A stretch of DNA of 64,000 nucleotides from Serripes groenlandicus (GCA_031761405.1 JASEVX010000013.1:56486456-56550455), one strand, 5' to 3'; positions 1 through 34,030 are shown, counted from the first letter of the stretch. Notes: generated by a model from the sequence alone, not told the origin. Program-made: numbers and translations.

Positions 1-1386
1 TTTTCTCATGCCTTTAATGGATCAAAGTGACCGTTTCTTAACCATTTCCATCATAAGAACATTTTCTGACACCTCTGCAGACGACAGCGTTTGAAATCAT
101 TTTGACAAAAAGAGAAATTGCTTATAATAACTAATTTCACCTTTTGTCACATTGTTTTTAATGTGTTCAATATCTAAACTTTGATGTATAGAGTCTTTCC
201 ATATGTATGTGTCTAGATGTTATCAAAGATCAGCTGTCTATGGTCACTGCTTTTCTGCTCTTATGGCTTTGCTACTTTCTTGATATAAGCAATGATAACT
301 TTAATAAACAAATAATATTGAGCAAAATGGTTCATTTACACCATTTTTTTGGTATTTTGTTGTCCATTGCACGCCAACAATTTTAGTTTGTGTATTTTTG
401 TACATTGCATGCCAACAAATTTAATATACCCAAACAAACGAAAATTGAAGGGGTATATTGGAGTTACCCTGTGGTCGGTCGGTCGGTAAGTTGCAATTTT
501 CCTTTTCGAGAGCATAACTTGAAAACTACTGGATAAAATGTAATAATACTTTATACGATGATACAACACAGTAATAGAAAGTGCAGTATACAGGAATCAC
601 AACTATATTTAACCTTATTACAGAGTTATTTCCCTTTTTTACTTTTTCTTGTCCGGACAATAACTTGAAAACTACAAGAAATAATATAATTAAACTTAAT
701 ACAGTGGTATTACTTTAATACTACAGGATTTAATTAAATTATTTAATAAAACTTGACACAATGGTAGAGCAAAATGAGAGGAAGTGCAGTGTATAAAAAA
801 CATAACTCTTATAGCTATTAAACTACAGGATGGAATTTAATAACATTTTATGCAATGGTAGAGCATAGTGAGAGAAAGTGCAGTGTTAAAGAACCATTAC
901 CCTATTTAAGCTAACTACAGATTCAATGCCCTTTGTTACTGTTGTTTTGTCCGAATAATAACTAGAAAACTACTGGATTGAATTCAATAAATATTCATTC
1001 AATGGTAAAGCACAATGAAAGAGAGTGCAGTGTACAAGAAGCATACCTCTATTTGAGCTAAGTACAGAGTTATTGCCTTTCTTACTTAAATAATCAGGGC
1101 GGCATTTGAGGGGGGGGGGGGGGGGGTATTGATTACATTCAGTGATAGCTCTTGTTTTGTATGTTTTTGTCAAATGCCACCACTTTTATGTTGTGTAGCT
1201 TTGTCCAATGTATGCAAACATTTATTTTGTATATTTTTGTTAAAATCAACAAACTAAAAACAAATTACACTTTATTCTCTTCCCAATAATATTCTCAACT
1301 TTGTTTAGAATTATTTTTTCAGACTTTTTTACAGGACTTTTCTCTCAATGATATATGCACTTGTTATTATCATAATCATGTTTAGT
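1..1386. other. Repeat-rich sequence upstream of the first visible cadherin exon
   Basis: No exon recognised. About 45-200 holds a worn half of the TTAA foldback family (CTGCAGACGAC, then GACAAAAAGAGAAATTGCT and its partial inverse). About 425-1180 is a diverged tandem-like repeat: the phrase 'gagaaagtgcagtgta...cataactctatttaa...tacagagttattgcc' recurs near 571, 782, 880 and 1027. A run of 17 G lies at 1110-1126. Probably intron of the cadherin gene, since the first visible exon needs an upstream partner. Confidence 0.5.
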
Positions 1387-1740
1387 TCACCTGAGCACAA
1401 AGTGCTCAATGCTTGTTATTGTGATTGCCCTATGGCTGGCGTCCGTCGTGCTTTGTGCGTCCATCAACAGCTTCTCCTCAGTAACCAGTAAGTCGATTGC
1501 GATGTAACTTCACAGCAACATCTTCTGAATGTACTCTCCGGAATTTCTTAAAATTGAATCAATGCATAATACTGGTTTCCATGGCAACCAAATGAAAACA
1601 ACTTTAAAATTATTCTTCTTACAAAGTTATTGTGCTTGGCATTATGAATCACAAGGAATAAATCAGGTGAGAGATCAATGGCCATTATGGCACTCTTGTT
1701 TAGTTTTAATTAGTTATTTTCATTAGAAAATATCCCCAAT
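1387..1740. repeat. Left end of a pearl-like element (family B)
   Basis: It begins with TCACCTGAGCACAAAGTGCT, a near-palindromic left end that recurs near 4719, 13181, 15863 and 50207. It continues with the 'cgtccgtcgtgctttgtgcgtcc' region typical of these copies. No right end (AGGGCC-n-GGCCCTCTTGTT) is visible, so this copy is truncated. Confidence 0.5.
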
Positions 1741-1756
1741 CACCCTTAACCTCACC

Positions 1757-2095
1757 CGTCTAATAACTATAGCTTGTCCTTCCTCTACCCAACGCAGGCC
1801 CCATCTCAGTCGGGTGACTCAACCATCGAATAACAATAGATTGTCGTTCCTCTCCCCAGCCTAGCCCCCTCTCCGTCGGGAAGCCCACCCATCCAATAAC
1901 AATAGCTTGTCCTTCCTCTCCCCAACCCGGGCCCCTTCTCAGTTGGGTAGCCCGCCCATCAAATAACAATAGCTTGTCCTTCATCTCCCCAGCCCTGGTC
2001 ACCTTGTTGTTGGGTAACCGGCCCATCAAAAAAAAATACAATAGCTTGTCCTTCTTCCCCAACATGGGCCCCCTCTCCGTCGGGTAACGCTTTTC
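1757..2095. repeat. Minisatellite, ~68-bp unit, about 5 copies
   Basis: The phrase 'aacaatagcttgtccttcctctcccca' recurs near 1766, 1835, 1901, 1968 and 2040, with a GC-rich 'ccgtcgggtagcccgcccatc' between copies. It lies just upstream of the cadherin exon at 2150, about 55 bp from the splice acceptor. Confidence 0.8.
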
Positions 2096-2149
2096 AACAC
2101 ATATTTTATTGTTGGTTACAAGATTGTAGTTTCTCTTCCTTTATTGTAG

Positions 2150-23467
<21,318 letters not shown>

Positions 23468-23491
<24 letters not shown>

Positions 23492-25576
23492 TCTTAGCGT
23501 TTGATCCATATACTTGATGTTATAGGCGTATGTGAGTTCATTAGAAGGAAGAATTGGGAGTATGCTATGATAAATGAAATATTATTCACGTTTGAAAATA
23601 AATGGTATGCTACCGACAAACATTCATTTCATCAAGTTGGAAGTTCTTGCCCAGGAACAAATATACCCGGTTTACATTCTGATGTTGATATGTTAGGATG
23701 TTACGAAGATTTTCATAGTGTAAACAAATTAGCTGATGCTAAACAAAAGGGAGTTTCTTTCCTTATTTTCACCGATAAAGACACCAAACCTAGTTATTTG
23801 CGTCTTCAGTATGTTGGAGATCAACGTCCGCTTACTATTGAAGACATCAAACCTGAATATGTTCAGTATGTTAAAAGTCAACGTCCACATTATTGCGATG
23901 AAACTGAAAGAATTGTGTTTAAACTCGATGGTAAACTTAGAATATGTTATAACAATTCAATAATCATTAATAATTACTTCATTCGGAACGGACCAGCGGT
24001 TTACGCCAAATAGATATTGTATGTGCCTTCAGATGTCGACAGATACTGAGGTCAGCCAGTTCCTTGTTACACAGGATACGGAAATACGACTGGCCATCAG
24101 AGAAACAGCTTAATGCAATGGGTCCATATGGTTGTGTCCTTGTTGGTCCTGGTCAATCTCATAATAACAACAAGTCTAGCGAATATATAATTTATTTTTC
24201 ACTTCAAGAACGAAACCTCATGTCAAGTCTGACCGAAACGCAACACAAGTGTTACCTACTCCTCAAGATGATAGAGAAGGATATCATAAAACCAAAGGCC
24301 GGTGAATCTATATCATCATATCATTGTAAGACATGTCTTTTGTATACAATTGAAAATTCACAAAGACATATTTGGGTTAATGATAAGCTTATACTGTGTG
24401 TACAGCAGTGTCTTAAGCGTTTATTTATTTGGGTGAGGGCAAAACATTGTCCCAATTGTTTCATTCCAGAAGCGATTATGTTCGATAAGCTCAGCGTAAT
24501 GACTCTTGCAAAAATAGAGTATATTAGAGTGTGATATCAAGTTTTTAAATTCACTTACTTGTGACAATGCTGCCAAACTTCTGAAATCTAAACTATGTGG
24601 TGATGAACTGGTATGTAGTCTGCCTAATACGAGTACCAGGCGTCAGTCAAGAGTTGTAATATGCTATAGAATTACACTCAACGTCTATTATTATAGGAAC
24701 ATATCCATGTGACTCATGTCTATGCCTTCTAACACAAATACAGGTTATATGAATGGGGTGATGCAAATTTTGCTTTATCTACAATATACGAACAATGTGA
24801 CAGGACATACTACGAGAGACGTGAGAATGGCACTTGGCTCTATAATTCCAAATATGCAATTACAATGTTAACAGGGTATGTTTGTCCAGTACTTGTCACA
24901 AGGAAATCAAGCGGTTTATGACAATTTCAAATATAGTCTCCGACATTGGTGAATGTGACCTTATCTAATCAAAGTTATCTTTAGCATCTTTATATGTTCA
25001 ATGTGATCAGTACCGAGAGGAGTATAGGCGCATTCTAGTTTCATGTGAAAAAGAAACAGAACTATTTGTGGTATCCGTGTGTAACTGTTACGAAAAGATA
25101 ATTCAATGTAATCTCGCTCTCGCTATAAAAATGAGATTCACTGACATGTCAAGCAAAGACTTCACACAACATTGCACCACAGGATGTATGGTATTTCATC
25201 TATCTCAAGCAAGCCTTGTCCATAGAGCTCTTCAATACGAGATGTGCCGTAATGTGTTCACACAACCTGGATCTGAATTTCAAATGAAAAAGGACTACTT
25301 GTTAAACTGGATAACAGTAGATTTTCTAATATATTTGCATTTTCGACAGTATTTACCTTATTCTAAAGCAAAACAGAAGACAGAAATAGAAACGACTATG
25401 CAAAGACTAATCCACGTGCTAAACACGGACCCTAATCTTGGACACATAGAGAGACGGGGTTTACCCTGTTTGTGTGGATATATTTACAGTTAAAAGTATT
25501 ACAAGCAGCATGGAGATACTGTTGTTTATCATGGTAAATCAGACCTTTTAAAAATGCAGCTAAATGCAACATGCTA
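23468..25576 (+). pseudogene. Mab-21-like (cGAS-like receptor family) pseudogene
   Basis: Collinear Mab-21-like homology, apparently without introns. N-terminal part (frame 2, 23468-24012): MDTAKED, two TAG stops, IGVCEFIRRKNWEYAMINEI, then the nucleotidyltransferase signature GSSCPGTNIPGLHSDVD at 23639-23689. The two Asp of SDVD remain; the Glu usual after GSS is Pro. A TAG at 24011-24013 coincides with a shift to frame 1, where DIVCAFRC from 24013 supplies the third acidic position. C-terminal part: HRIRKYDWPSE, ERNLMSSLTETQHKCYLLLK, ISSYHCKTCLLYTIE and CFIPEAIMFDKLSVMTLAKI, typical of the Mab-21 C-lobe. Further breaks: a frameshift near 24525, stops near 24713 and 24917, and TAA at 25491. 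A bivalve-style C-terminal extension continues to about 25576. The family includes cGAS and cGLR immune nucleotidyltransferases and catalytically silent members. This copy cannot encode a full protein. Confidence 0.78.
23597..23602 (+). other. Candidate poly(A) signal AATAAA
   Basis: First AATAAA after the cadherin stop, about 106 bp downstream. It lies within Mab-21-derived sequence, where it reads as Asn-Lys. It could end the receptor transcript; there is no other support. Confidence 0.25.
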
Positions 25577-26100
25577 ATTTTACTGCGTGAAATTGTTAAG
25601 AAAATTTAGGGTAAGCTTGATCGAAAGCAAAATGAGCTCAGAGCGTATTTATCTATTGGGGTTAAAATTGTTGATCGTTGAAATTCAGGGTCATCGTGCT
25701 ATGTATTAGCTGTGTGTTTTGAGATTTGAGATATTAATGCATTTACGTTCAGTCCAGACTTAGGTGAGTCTGTATGAGCCGCGTATTGCGATTTGAGATA
25801 TTAATAAATCTGAGCACAGTGCATACACCTATATTCAAGTTTTAAATGAAGGTGAATCTGTATGAGATATTCATGTGAGTCTGTTTGAGCCACGTATTGC
25901 AATTTGAAATCACAATGGATCTGTGTATAGTCAAGATATACATGAGTGGGTATCAACGGCGTCTGGCGATTTGCGGTGTTAATGCATATGTGTACAGTCA
26001 AGCCATAGGTGAGTTTTTATGATCCGCGTCTGGCGATTTGCGACCTTAATTCATCTGTTTATAATAAAAAAAATATACGTGAGTCTTTGCACACCCTCAG
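25575..26100. repeat. Dispersed block plus ~67-bp tandem repeat
   Basis: 'gctaattttactg...gttaagcttgat...gaggttaaaattgttgatcgttgaa' (25573-25685) recurs at about 27695-27800. It is followed by 'gcgatttgagatattaatgcatttgtgtacagtcaagacttaggtgagtctgtatgagcc' near 25722, 25788, 25893, 25967 and 26033. Confidence 0.65.
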
Positions 26101-27170
26101 TCCTAGCAGAGTAGTCACAGTCCGCGTATACATCATATAGTCATATAGACGTAAACACATCTGCTGATAACACTCTATTACAACATACTATTAGCCTTAA
26201 ATGTTATGATCATTGACCGCCTAACATTCTTAAAGCTAGGGAATGTTCATTGTTCAAGTGGGTTCCTTCCTGACTACCGCGAGCACAAATCCAACACAAG
26301 ACGTCTGGATTTAATTGCGGCATGATTACCACTCGCCTCGGTCACGGCGGACTTCTCAAATTATGTATGAAATCCAATAATATACCCAAATAATCAAGTG
26401 TTGTGTATATTTGTATAATTTATGAGAAAACAAAGTATGCGTTTGAAATATTAAAAGTTTTAAAGCGTATTCTTAAATAAACAAGAAGGAATTATAAATA
26501 TCCCAGTGTTAATATAAACCAGCCAAAACTTGGAAACGTCGAGCACAGGGCAGCGCTATCTTCAATTTCCGTTTAACTGATGACTGTAAATATGTGCAAA
26601 CATTATCTTTGGTTATATATAAAGTCTGTCAAAGTTTGTAAACAGAAAGTTAATTCGGTTACATGTTACCTGCTTGATCAATGGAAGTTGATTAGTATAA
26701 ATGAATTAAACAAAAACACCTGAGTGCATAATTCGAACCCCTGTCCTTGAACATACTTAGCTACTTATCTTTTGCGGTAATCAATTTGCCTGCAGATTTA
26801 TGCGAACAGTGAGATTATAGATATACAGATGTATGCGAATAGTGAGATTATAAATATACTTATGTTTGTACAAAATGATATAAACCTTTTCCCGAGAGCA
26901 GTGGTCCGAATGATTAATGTATTCATGTGTTCGAGTTTGATTAATTTTTGATACGTGTTTATTAGTATATTTATTGTTTGTTGGCATGATGATTTACGTC
27001 CCTTTCAACAAATATTTAGTTATAGCGCGGCTGTTCTTGTGTAATTCGCCAGTATCACTGGTCGATTTATTCTGACACCAACGAGTTAGCCATGATGCTT
27101 GCCACACAATTCTGAGCGCCAAGGAGGGAATCCATTTCAAACATTTAGAAATAAAATGGTACGGTCCGGC
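26101..27170. other. Repeat-derived sequence, no gene recognised
   Basis: A dispersed piece 'ttcattgttcaagtgggttccttcctgactaccgcgagcacaaatccaacac' near 26240-26295 is related to 33575-33645. A tRNA 3'-half-like TTCGAACCCC (minus-strand box B) lies near 26733. A 30-bp direct repeat 'atgcgaa.agtgagattata.atata' lies near 26800 and 26832. Confidence 0.45.
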
Positions 27171-27179
27171 CAAAAACTT

Positions 27180-27235
27180 ACAGGTGACACTCGAGGCAGA
27201 CGCTCTACCATTGTACCACTGACGTGTAAAATGTA
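27180..27235 (-). repeat. tRNA 5'-half-like fragment (SINE head?)
   Basis: On the minus strand 'cacgtcagtggtacaatggtagagcgtctgcctcgag' resembles a tRNA D-arm and anticodon-stem region with a box A-like TGGTAGAGCG. No T-arm follows, so it is not a functional tRNA. Confidence 0.35.
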
Positions 27236-28120
27236 TATGAGCCGAGTATTGCGATTTGCAGTCTTTTGATTATATGTAATTAAATTGGAGTAAAACTAAT
27301 GGGGCTACACGTCTATCATTTTGCTTAAAAATATATCTAGGGCTTATGGACGTGTAGAAGGGCAGTGAATGTTTTTGCGAGACTGTGCAGATGTTCATGT
27401 TCGTCTGAATCTTCACTGTACAAGACTAGATTAGTATTGAAGCCACATCAGGTAAAAAAGGGCAAACGGTTAATAGACTGAATGAAATCTAGCCTTTCGA
27501 TAAAAGTTGTATCAATGTGTAAAAGTGGACAGAAAGATCACGACTCTGCTTTATGTTAAAATCCTGTTGTATACATTTTCGGTTAGGGTCACCGCTATAT
27601 GATGCATTTCTCAATACCTTGTTTACATCATTGTAATGTGTAATGGCATCACGATATACGTAAGGACCTTTGAAAATGTATCTTATTGGCATATGCTAAT
27701 TTTACTGTGAACAGGGTTAGCTTGATGGGAACGAAATGACGTCAATTTATTTAGTAGTATTATTTGAGGTTAAAACTGTTTATCGTTGAAGTGTAAGGCC
27801 ATTCTGATAAGTATGAATGTCTTCTTGCGATCTGAGATAGTTATGCATCTGCGCAAAGGCAATACTTATGTGAGTACACAGGTACACGTTCAGTATCACC
27901 AGAGTATTCACTTTTCTCGCATATATAAACTTAAATGCATCCTTTGACAACTACTAGAAGTGTAGCCTCAATGATTTTGCCAATGTTACTTTAAATCAAA
28001 CCAGAGAGGTAATAGGATCCCATATCGCCGGATGCTGCTCATAAGTATTATAATAATCCTAATCGCAGAGGATCATTGAATGACAATCATGCCAACAGCT
28101 AGGTGATGTTCATTGTTCTC
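27236..28120. repeat. Second copy of the 25.6-kb dispersed block
   Basis: About 27695-27900 repeats the sequence after the Mab-21-like pseudogene ('gctaattttactgtgaacagggttagcttgat', 'gaggttaaaactgtttatcgttgaa', 'tgcgatctgagatagttatgcatctgcgcaaaggc'). About 27590-27640 shares 'gcatttctcaataccttgttta' with about 34010. Confidence 0.5.
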
Positions 28121-28960
28121 AATGCCTAATTCAGTCAGATGAAATTCAATAATGGATGCAAAAATTTAAGGTGTTGTTTACGCTCCAGTATTCGTGATTC
28201 AAAGCCTATTTTTATAACAATAGATGCAATTAAAACACTTCCAGGAAAACAATAATACTGCTATTAAGGTAGTAGGAGCCTAATGGGCAACATTTTAAAT
28301 TATGATCATAATTTCTTAATGTGTATCATTTCCTGGATTCAAAAACAAAATTTAAAAGAAATTTAATTTCAAAAAACAATTTTATTATATTTTGAATTAC
28401 CCTATCCCCCTTTCAGAATGTGCGATAAATACGACATCACCCGAGAGACAAGAAAAATCCTTTATTTCATTTATTTTTCAACATTTTGGTAATACTTTGT
28501 TTCAGAGTAACAAGAAATATATTTGCTTTCAGAAATAATACATTATTGATCACATCAACAACAAATATAATCAAACTGTACTGAAATAGTCATATAGTTT
28601 GACAATTTTAACATACTATTTTGACAATAAATTGGAACATCGACGTTTAAAAGCAAAAATCAACAAGTTTTAGAAATACTCATGACCTGTTCTTTATTAA
28701 TAATTAACTTTAACCTTTTGGAAACATTATGACAAACAATCTTAATGTTTTAACCGTCTCATTTAACAAATTAATAGAGTTTGAAATTCCCAACCACCTA
28801 TTTCAGCCTTGACTGCAAGTAATAAAATCTTCAAAGAAGCTAATATTTATGTATAGAAATGTATTTAATTATTTTTTAATGAAAGTACAATATAGACTTC
28901 TGTAAAAAGTGTAAGCAAATGAAAACAAAGAAGAAAAAACGAAAAAAAATATTTGTGCTT
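28121..28960. other. AT-rich sequence without recognised features
   Basis: No coding, repeat or foldback signal recognised. Confidence 0.4.
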
Positions 28961-28964
28961 CTGG

Positions 28965-29042
28965 AGGGATTCGAACCACTACCTTGAAACCCTCAAAAGA
29001 CTTGAAGTCCTGCGCTTAGCAACATAGGCTAAAGCATTAAAA
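28965..29042 (-). repeat. tRNA-like sequence, probably a pseudogene or SINE head
   Basis: On the minus strand it runs GCTTTAGCCTATGTTGCTAA to GGTTCGAATCCCTCCAGAAGC. A box B GGTTCGAATCC is present and the acceptor ends mostly pair (6 of 7). An extended region between anticodon stem and T-arm suggests a class II tRNA shape. The T-stem pairs poorly. Confidence 0.35.
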
Positions 29043-30840
29043 TCGAAGAGTTTCAATTGGAGGTTTTTATTACGCTCCTACTTCCTTAAGTCTGTGTTGT
29101 TCGTCTGTAATGTCACTTAATCATTTTGAACATGCCAATAGAAAACTGAAAAATAAACAAAAGAAAATGGTCAAGTCGGTTCCCCAAATATCAAGGACCG
29201 AAAACCAGTTGGTACGAATAGTTCATCTCAAACGAGACGTGAACAACCGGGTACGAATCCAATGAAGTTCAGAAATCTGCAAAAACAGATGTTATCGTGA
29301 AAACAGCGATGTATTTATAACGGAAGGAAGAAGAGACTTGCTATATATGGACCGATGACGCATTGTCGTCTATTTAAATAAGAATGACCAAAATCGCTAA
29401 GCGATGACATGCTGCATTCAAAATGCGTAACAACATAAAAGGCGGCTAACTATTAAAGGGAGATAACTGTTCCTATAAAATGGTCATATTACTCAATATT
29501 GTAGACATATCACCCGTCAAATTGGCACATAGGGATTCGTCATATTTATTGTTTTAACCCTTAATATCTATGCTAACTTGAACTGTTTCTGTGTTTATTT
29601 AATAGCCTGTCAATGTGTGTAAGCTTATCCCGGTGCATTTTATCTGCTTCATTCAATCAAGTGAGTGGAATGCATGTGGGAAGAGTTAATTGATATCTAT
29701 TAGTAATATTCGGAAAATCAATTGGCCAATGTAACCTAAATGAAGAATTCGGACCGATACAATTGGTGCAATACATTCCATGTACGCCCAACGCGGATAC
29801 TATTCAGTTAAAAAAATACTACAAATAAAACAATATAAAACAATCAGCATTTACTTTGAACAGTGCAATTGTTCTTATTCATAGTAACCCACAACAGCGT
29901 ATAATCCAGTCGTGCAGTAGAACGTTGGCTTCTCGTACCAGACATCCCAGGTTCGAATTAGATTAATGGGTCATAGTGTTATAGTTATTTATTTTCGAAC
30001 TATTCGAGTTATTCGATATTCTATTATATGTTTGTTATGATCGATGTTAGTAAATGTTTGTATTAGATGATATATTTTATAACATAAACAATATTAAATA
30101 AACTTTTCTGTTTATGTGTGAGATTAATGAGTTATTTGAAAGAAGCGTTTCTGAGATATCCCGATAAGAGTAATTCCCCCTTTCCTCTATTATAGTGATT
30201 TTTAATTATGATTGCTGCAGAGACATACTGTATCAGGAAAAGGCATAAGCTGAACATTCTGTAGAAATGTCTACGATTTTAAATAATGCCATATTTACAA
30301 GACGTATTCCTGAACGAGGTGATTTATACAAGTATGTGGCACACGTATGTGAACAGACATACTTATAGACATTCATTAAAACTTAGACTGATTTATTTCA
30401 TAATGTAGTAAAACACAGTCAGATCTAAACCTAGCTATTTGTATAAGGAAGAAAATAACTATGATCTAACAATTATATTTGCGTGTGTTCGATTAGTAGA
30501 TGGGAGCTTAACGCCGTGTTAAAAAGGGTTTCATGTACAGTTCAACATGAAATACCAACACCTCGTTCAAACTATTTACTTTTTCATTGCGTTTGACGGT
30601 GGAAGCCTCAAGGTACGTAACCTTGACATAACATTAGGAACATACACGTATCTTTAATCCATTCAGCTCGTGAACATTAACCGTAAGGAAAGGCGAGATC
30701 ATAAACAACTGCTTTGTTATTGGATTTACTTCGTTGGTTCAAGTTCTCATTAAATACGTTATGTCATTTAGCCACGTATGTTACATGCGACTTAAATCCA
30801 TATTTATATTTATAAACATTGTAGACTAACATCAACTTAT
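29043..30840. other. No gene recognised; tRNA-like and foldback fragments
   Basis: A tRNA-like head lies at about 29905-29970 (+) with 'gtgcagtagaacgttggc' and box B AGGTTCGAATT. Foldback right-end pieces lie near 29670 ('gcatgtgggaagagttaa') and 30165-30245 ('cccctttcctctattatag', 'attgctgcagagac'). The rest is featureless. Confidence 0.4.
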
Positions 30841-30842
30841 AT

Positions 30843-31740
30843 GTGCAACGTTTGTTGGTTCTCTCTTCTTGTTTGTTTATGGCAAGCGTATCGCCAAAAC
30901 TATTCAACGGATTTCGACCAAACTTGGTAGGGATGAATGGTCTAGGCTCTAGTTGTTCTTTTTGTAGTATGGTCACCATAGAAACTACCGTTGCTATGGA
31001 AACGGGCGAAAACCGCTTTTCCTGCGAAAACTATCTCCTCCCACAGTTCTTCGAATTTAGTGCGTTGTGTAGCCCATCAGTTGCTACATCGAATGATCGT
31101 CCCGATTTTTGATCTGTCTCTTCGTTTTCTTAATATTTGAGTTGCCGTTAGGGGTACCATTTCCGCGGAAAACACAGACACGTCAAACTAAATATATCGA
31201 CAAAAAGAAATGGTTTCCTATTACCTGATCGCTGATTGGCTAACAATCCGGACACGACCAAATATCGACCAACCAGAGAGCACTTCACATAGCCATTACT
31301 ACTTCCGTTTCCCGTACTTTTACACGAGGAGAAGAAATATTCAAGTGAATTTGACGCTGTTCTCGCGACAACTCGATAGCTTGTTTCATTATTCGTGCGG
31401 TGTCGCGAGAGTAGAGACAAGAGAGAACCATCGTCGCAGTATGCTTGTCTCATTATTAGTTTATTTATGAGCCCACAGGAAGAAGATACACGTTGGCATT
31501 TCTTAACTGTGTATGCTCACATTATCCATCGACTCAGCCAGATCAAAACCTACACACGTTTACATTATCTTCCTGAAAGCTTTTGTAAGAGATCTGTGAC
31601 CTGTGATGATCTTGAACATACTGTGTGGATGAACAGGCTTATTCTGAATATACACTTCTCACAGAAGCCAAGCATCTTTTGCAATGGACGGACTCATATA
31701 ATGTCCCCAATATACATTTCATGCTGTGTCACAGATTGAT
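30843..31740. other. Repeat-like block, then a CpG-richer stretch with a short ORF
   Basis: 30880-31020 ('caacggatttcgaccaaacttggtagggatgaatgg', 'accatagaaactaccgttgctatggaaac') resembles the internal style of pearl-like repeats. 31150-31450 is richer in CpG than its surroundings. An ATG at 31467 opens a 90-codon frame to 31739 with no recognised domain. It may be untranslated or non-coding. Confidence 0.3.
31233..31412 (+). promoter_or_regulatory. Possible promoter-like segment
   Basis: An inverted CCAAT box (GATTGGCT at 31233-31240) is followed by TCTCGCGACA (31361-31370) and its exact inverse TGTCGCGAGA (31401-31410) in a CpG-richer stretch. TCTCGCGA is a known promoter motif in vertebrates; its use in molluscs is assumed. 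No downstream gene is recognised. Confidence 0.2.
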
Positions 31741-32640
31741 GATGGTAATGATATCAACAATGGACATTTGAACAATTGAAGGAATGATACAATGTCAATA
31801 TTGAATGACCGGTATCCGTTACAATAAGATATTAATGATATGTATGTCAGCTACACTTTCTGATTGTCCTCCTGTGTTTCCTATGTAAAGTTATTGTAGT
31901 AAAGCGTCCTGGATCTGTCAAATATTTTAGCGCAATCCTAAGCTTTGAGTCTGCTGTTTCGTCCATAATTCAGAAGGCTAATGCCTGACTAATTGTTTGG
32001 TATATAAGAAATCTATGTTTTTTTTAAATACGAGGTCCAGACATATGCTAGAAATCATTTCGACTCAAAAACGAAATTATAAGATGTGCTCTTAGTCTTG
32101 TTGCAAGATATTTTATTAGTTCTGAATATTTTATATAAATCATATATTTGCCTGTTACCAAAAACATAAGTCATGGATTAGGTCTATCTAAAATGATTGG
32201 ACATTTTAGTCTTGCTAGTTGTTTACATAATTGCAGTACAAGTTATAGCAAAACAGTTTGTTTTGCCATTAGAAAGGATTAAAGTTTTAGAAATAAATAG
32301 TCTAGTTGCTGTCTTTTGAAAGCATTCCATGCTTGCATTCAATTCATGCATTTATTACACAATTTCAAAGTTTAAGTTTAAAATATATTTATTAAAAACA
32401 ATATAAACTCTGATGTGGTTAGTGTATATTTGCGCTGGTACTCTTATTGCGTGGGTTTTATAATCCATACAACCCATGAACTTATTAAACATACTTCATA
32501 TGCAATTTAACTTCTACATTCGTATATGAATTATATGTTACACTGTTCCGTGCATTTTTTAATTAACTGAAATAATTAAATTAAAACAATCAAAATGTGT
32601 CAGCGACAGTGGTGCTGGTGATCCGTCGTAACTTCGAAAA
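31741..32640. other. AT-rich sequence without recognised features
   Basis: No gene or repeat family recognised on either strand. Confidence 0.4.
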
Positions 32641-32850
32641 GTAGAATCACACAAACATATCAGTGTTTTATATATTGAACTGACATCATAAGAGCGTGTT
32701 AGGAAAATGATTTAACCGATACTGACATTGTGTTAAGTCACACACAAATGTTCCGTGTTGTATACATTTAACTGACATATGACCGTATCACTGATACGGA
32801 CATTGTGACGAGTCACACACAAATATTCAGTGTTCTATAGATAGGCCCAG
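32640..32850. repeat. Loose tandem repeat, about 3 units near 95 bp
   Basis: 'agtcacacacaaatgttccgtgttgtatacatttaactgacat' recurs with 'gatactgacattgtg' near 32646, 32738 and 32814. Confidence 0.55.
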
Positions 32851-33530
32851 AAGTTGACTTACATTTGAAGGGTATATTTCCGAATCTACATTGTCAATGT
32901 CAAATCGACAATGGTTGAGTGTTGCCTATCTTTAAGTCAAGATGGTATTTAGTGTCCCATCTAAGTCGTCTGTCAATTATATGTCTATTCTTCATTCTTA
33001 ATTCATAATTGGCAGACAACATATCATGTTCTATCAATCACTGTAACTTAATCTGAAGGTGCTAATATAGTTTAGATAAGACTAATCCAGTTTAAATAAG
33101 AGAGTATGACACAACTTAGGGTGCCTAAGTGACACTATTTATTCAAAGTATCCTTTTTCAAAACTACTCACTTTTTCCATGCCGCGGATAATAACAGTAC
33201 ACGCATATATTTCGTGTTTACATTTTGAGAGATAACGTAACGTTCTAAATCGCCATTCCTATGAGTCTTGGACCGATCGTCATTGCGCAGTGTGACGAAC
33301 ATTCACATGTGTTCGAAATATATCCACATACGCACGAGTTGAAGCCGTAATATCTAGAGAAGTTGGCAGACGCACGAAAAATACAAAGTATCATTTGTTT
33401 TATATGACATGCATACGTAACATCAAAATAACCCCTAGATACAACTATCCACGTTTTCTTTGTACTTTCAACACCTTTGAATTTGTTCAATATTTGGTGT
33501 TTTTCATTTGAACCAGACTTTCAGTACTCC
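32851..33530. other. No recognised features
   Basis: Short frames exist but show no domain signature or codon pattern to support them. Confidence 0.35.
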
Positions 33531-33559
33531 TGAGTATTTTGATTATATTAGTCAAATGA

Positions 33560-34030
33560 TGTCAAATGACTACAATGCACAATGCTAGGAAATGTGCATT
33601 TGGCAATGGCTCTCTTTCCTGACTATCGCGAGCACAATTCAAACACGGGACTGTTAAACCCTGGATGCTACAAGGTCCAGTGGCCATACAGCAAACAACT
33701 GCATGCACTGTGTCTCCCTGGCCGGGTCATACTAAACAAACTAAATATGGTATTAATGGCCGCATTCCTTTGCACTTAGGGTTGCGGGGTTAGCATTGAA
33801 AATGCATGGCTGATGTCAAGATAAATGGACAAGTAGAACTGGTTACGTCAGCCGTGATATAACTGATCAATTATTGAAAGCGGTGTGAAACATCAAGCAA
33901 TGAAAAGGTCACGGCGTTATGTACAGTGGTAGAGCTTGGTTTTTAAATACATGTAGTTGTTCGGTTTTACATGCGAGCTTCTAATCACACGGCCCTGACG
34001 CATTTCTTAATACCTTGTTTAGTTAGATGA
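33560..34030. repeat. Dispersed repeat related to 54140-54480
   Basis: Shared phrases: 'gcacttagggttg.gggg', 'ctggctg.tgtcaagataaat.aac', 'gccgtgatataactgatcaattattgaaag.ggtgt', 'atgtaca.tggtagagcttg'. The last phrase looks like a tRNA box A, so the repeat may carry a tRNA-derived head. Confidence 0.6.

Noticed and set aside
1760..2065. 101-codon minus-strand frame with repeated LLFDGRATQL-like segments
   Set aside because: It is a read-through of the ~68-bp minisatellite; the repeat in the protein follows the DNA unit.
23501..24534. Two intact adjacent Mab-21-like genes (N and C halves)
   Set aside because: The halves are collinear parts of one protein separated by a stop and a frame change, and the apparent starts are not ATG.
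28965..29042. Functional tRNA gene on the minus strand
   Set aside because: Box B is good, but the T-stem and D-arm pair poorly and no clean anticodon stem fits; kept only as a tRNA-like repeat.
31467..31739. 90-codon frame as a coding exon
   Set aside because: No recognisable domain and no clear splice sites; mentioned only in the region entry.
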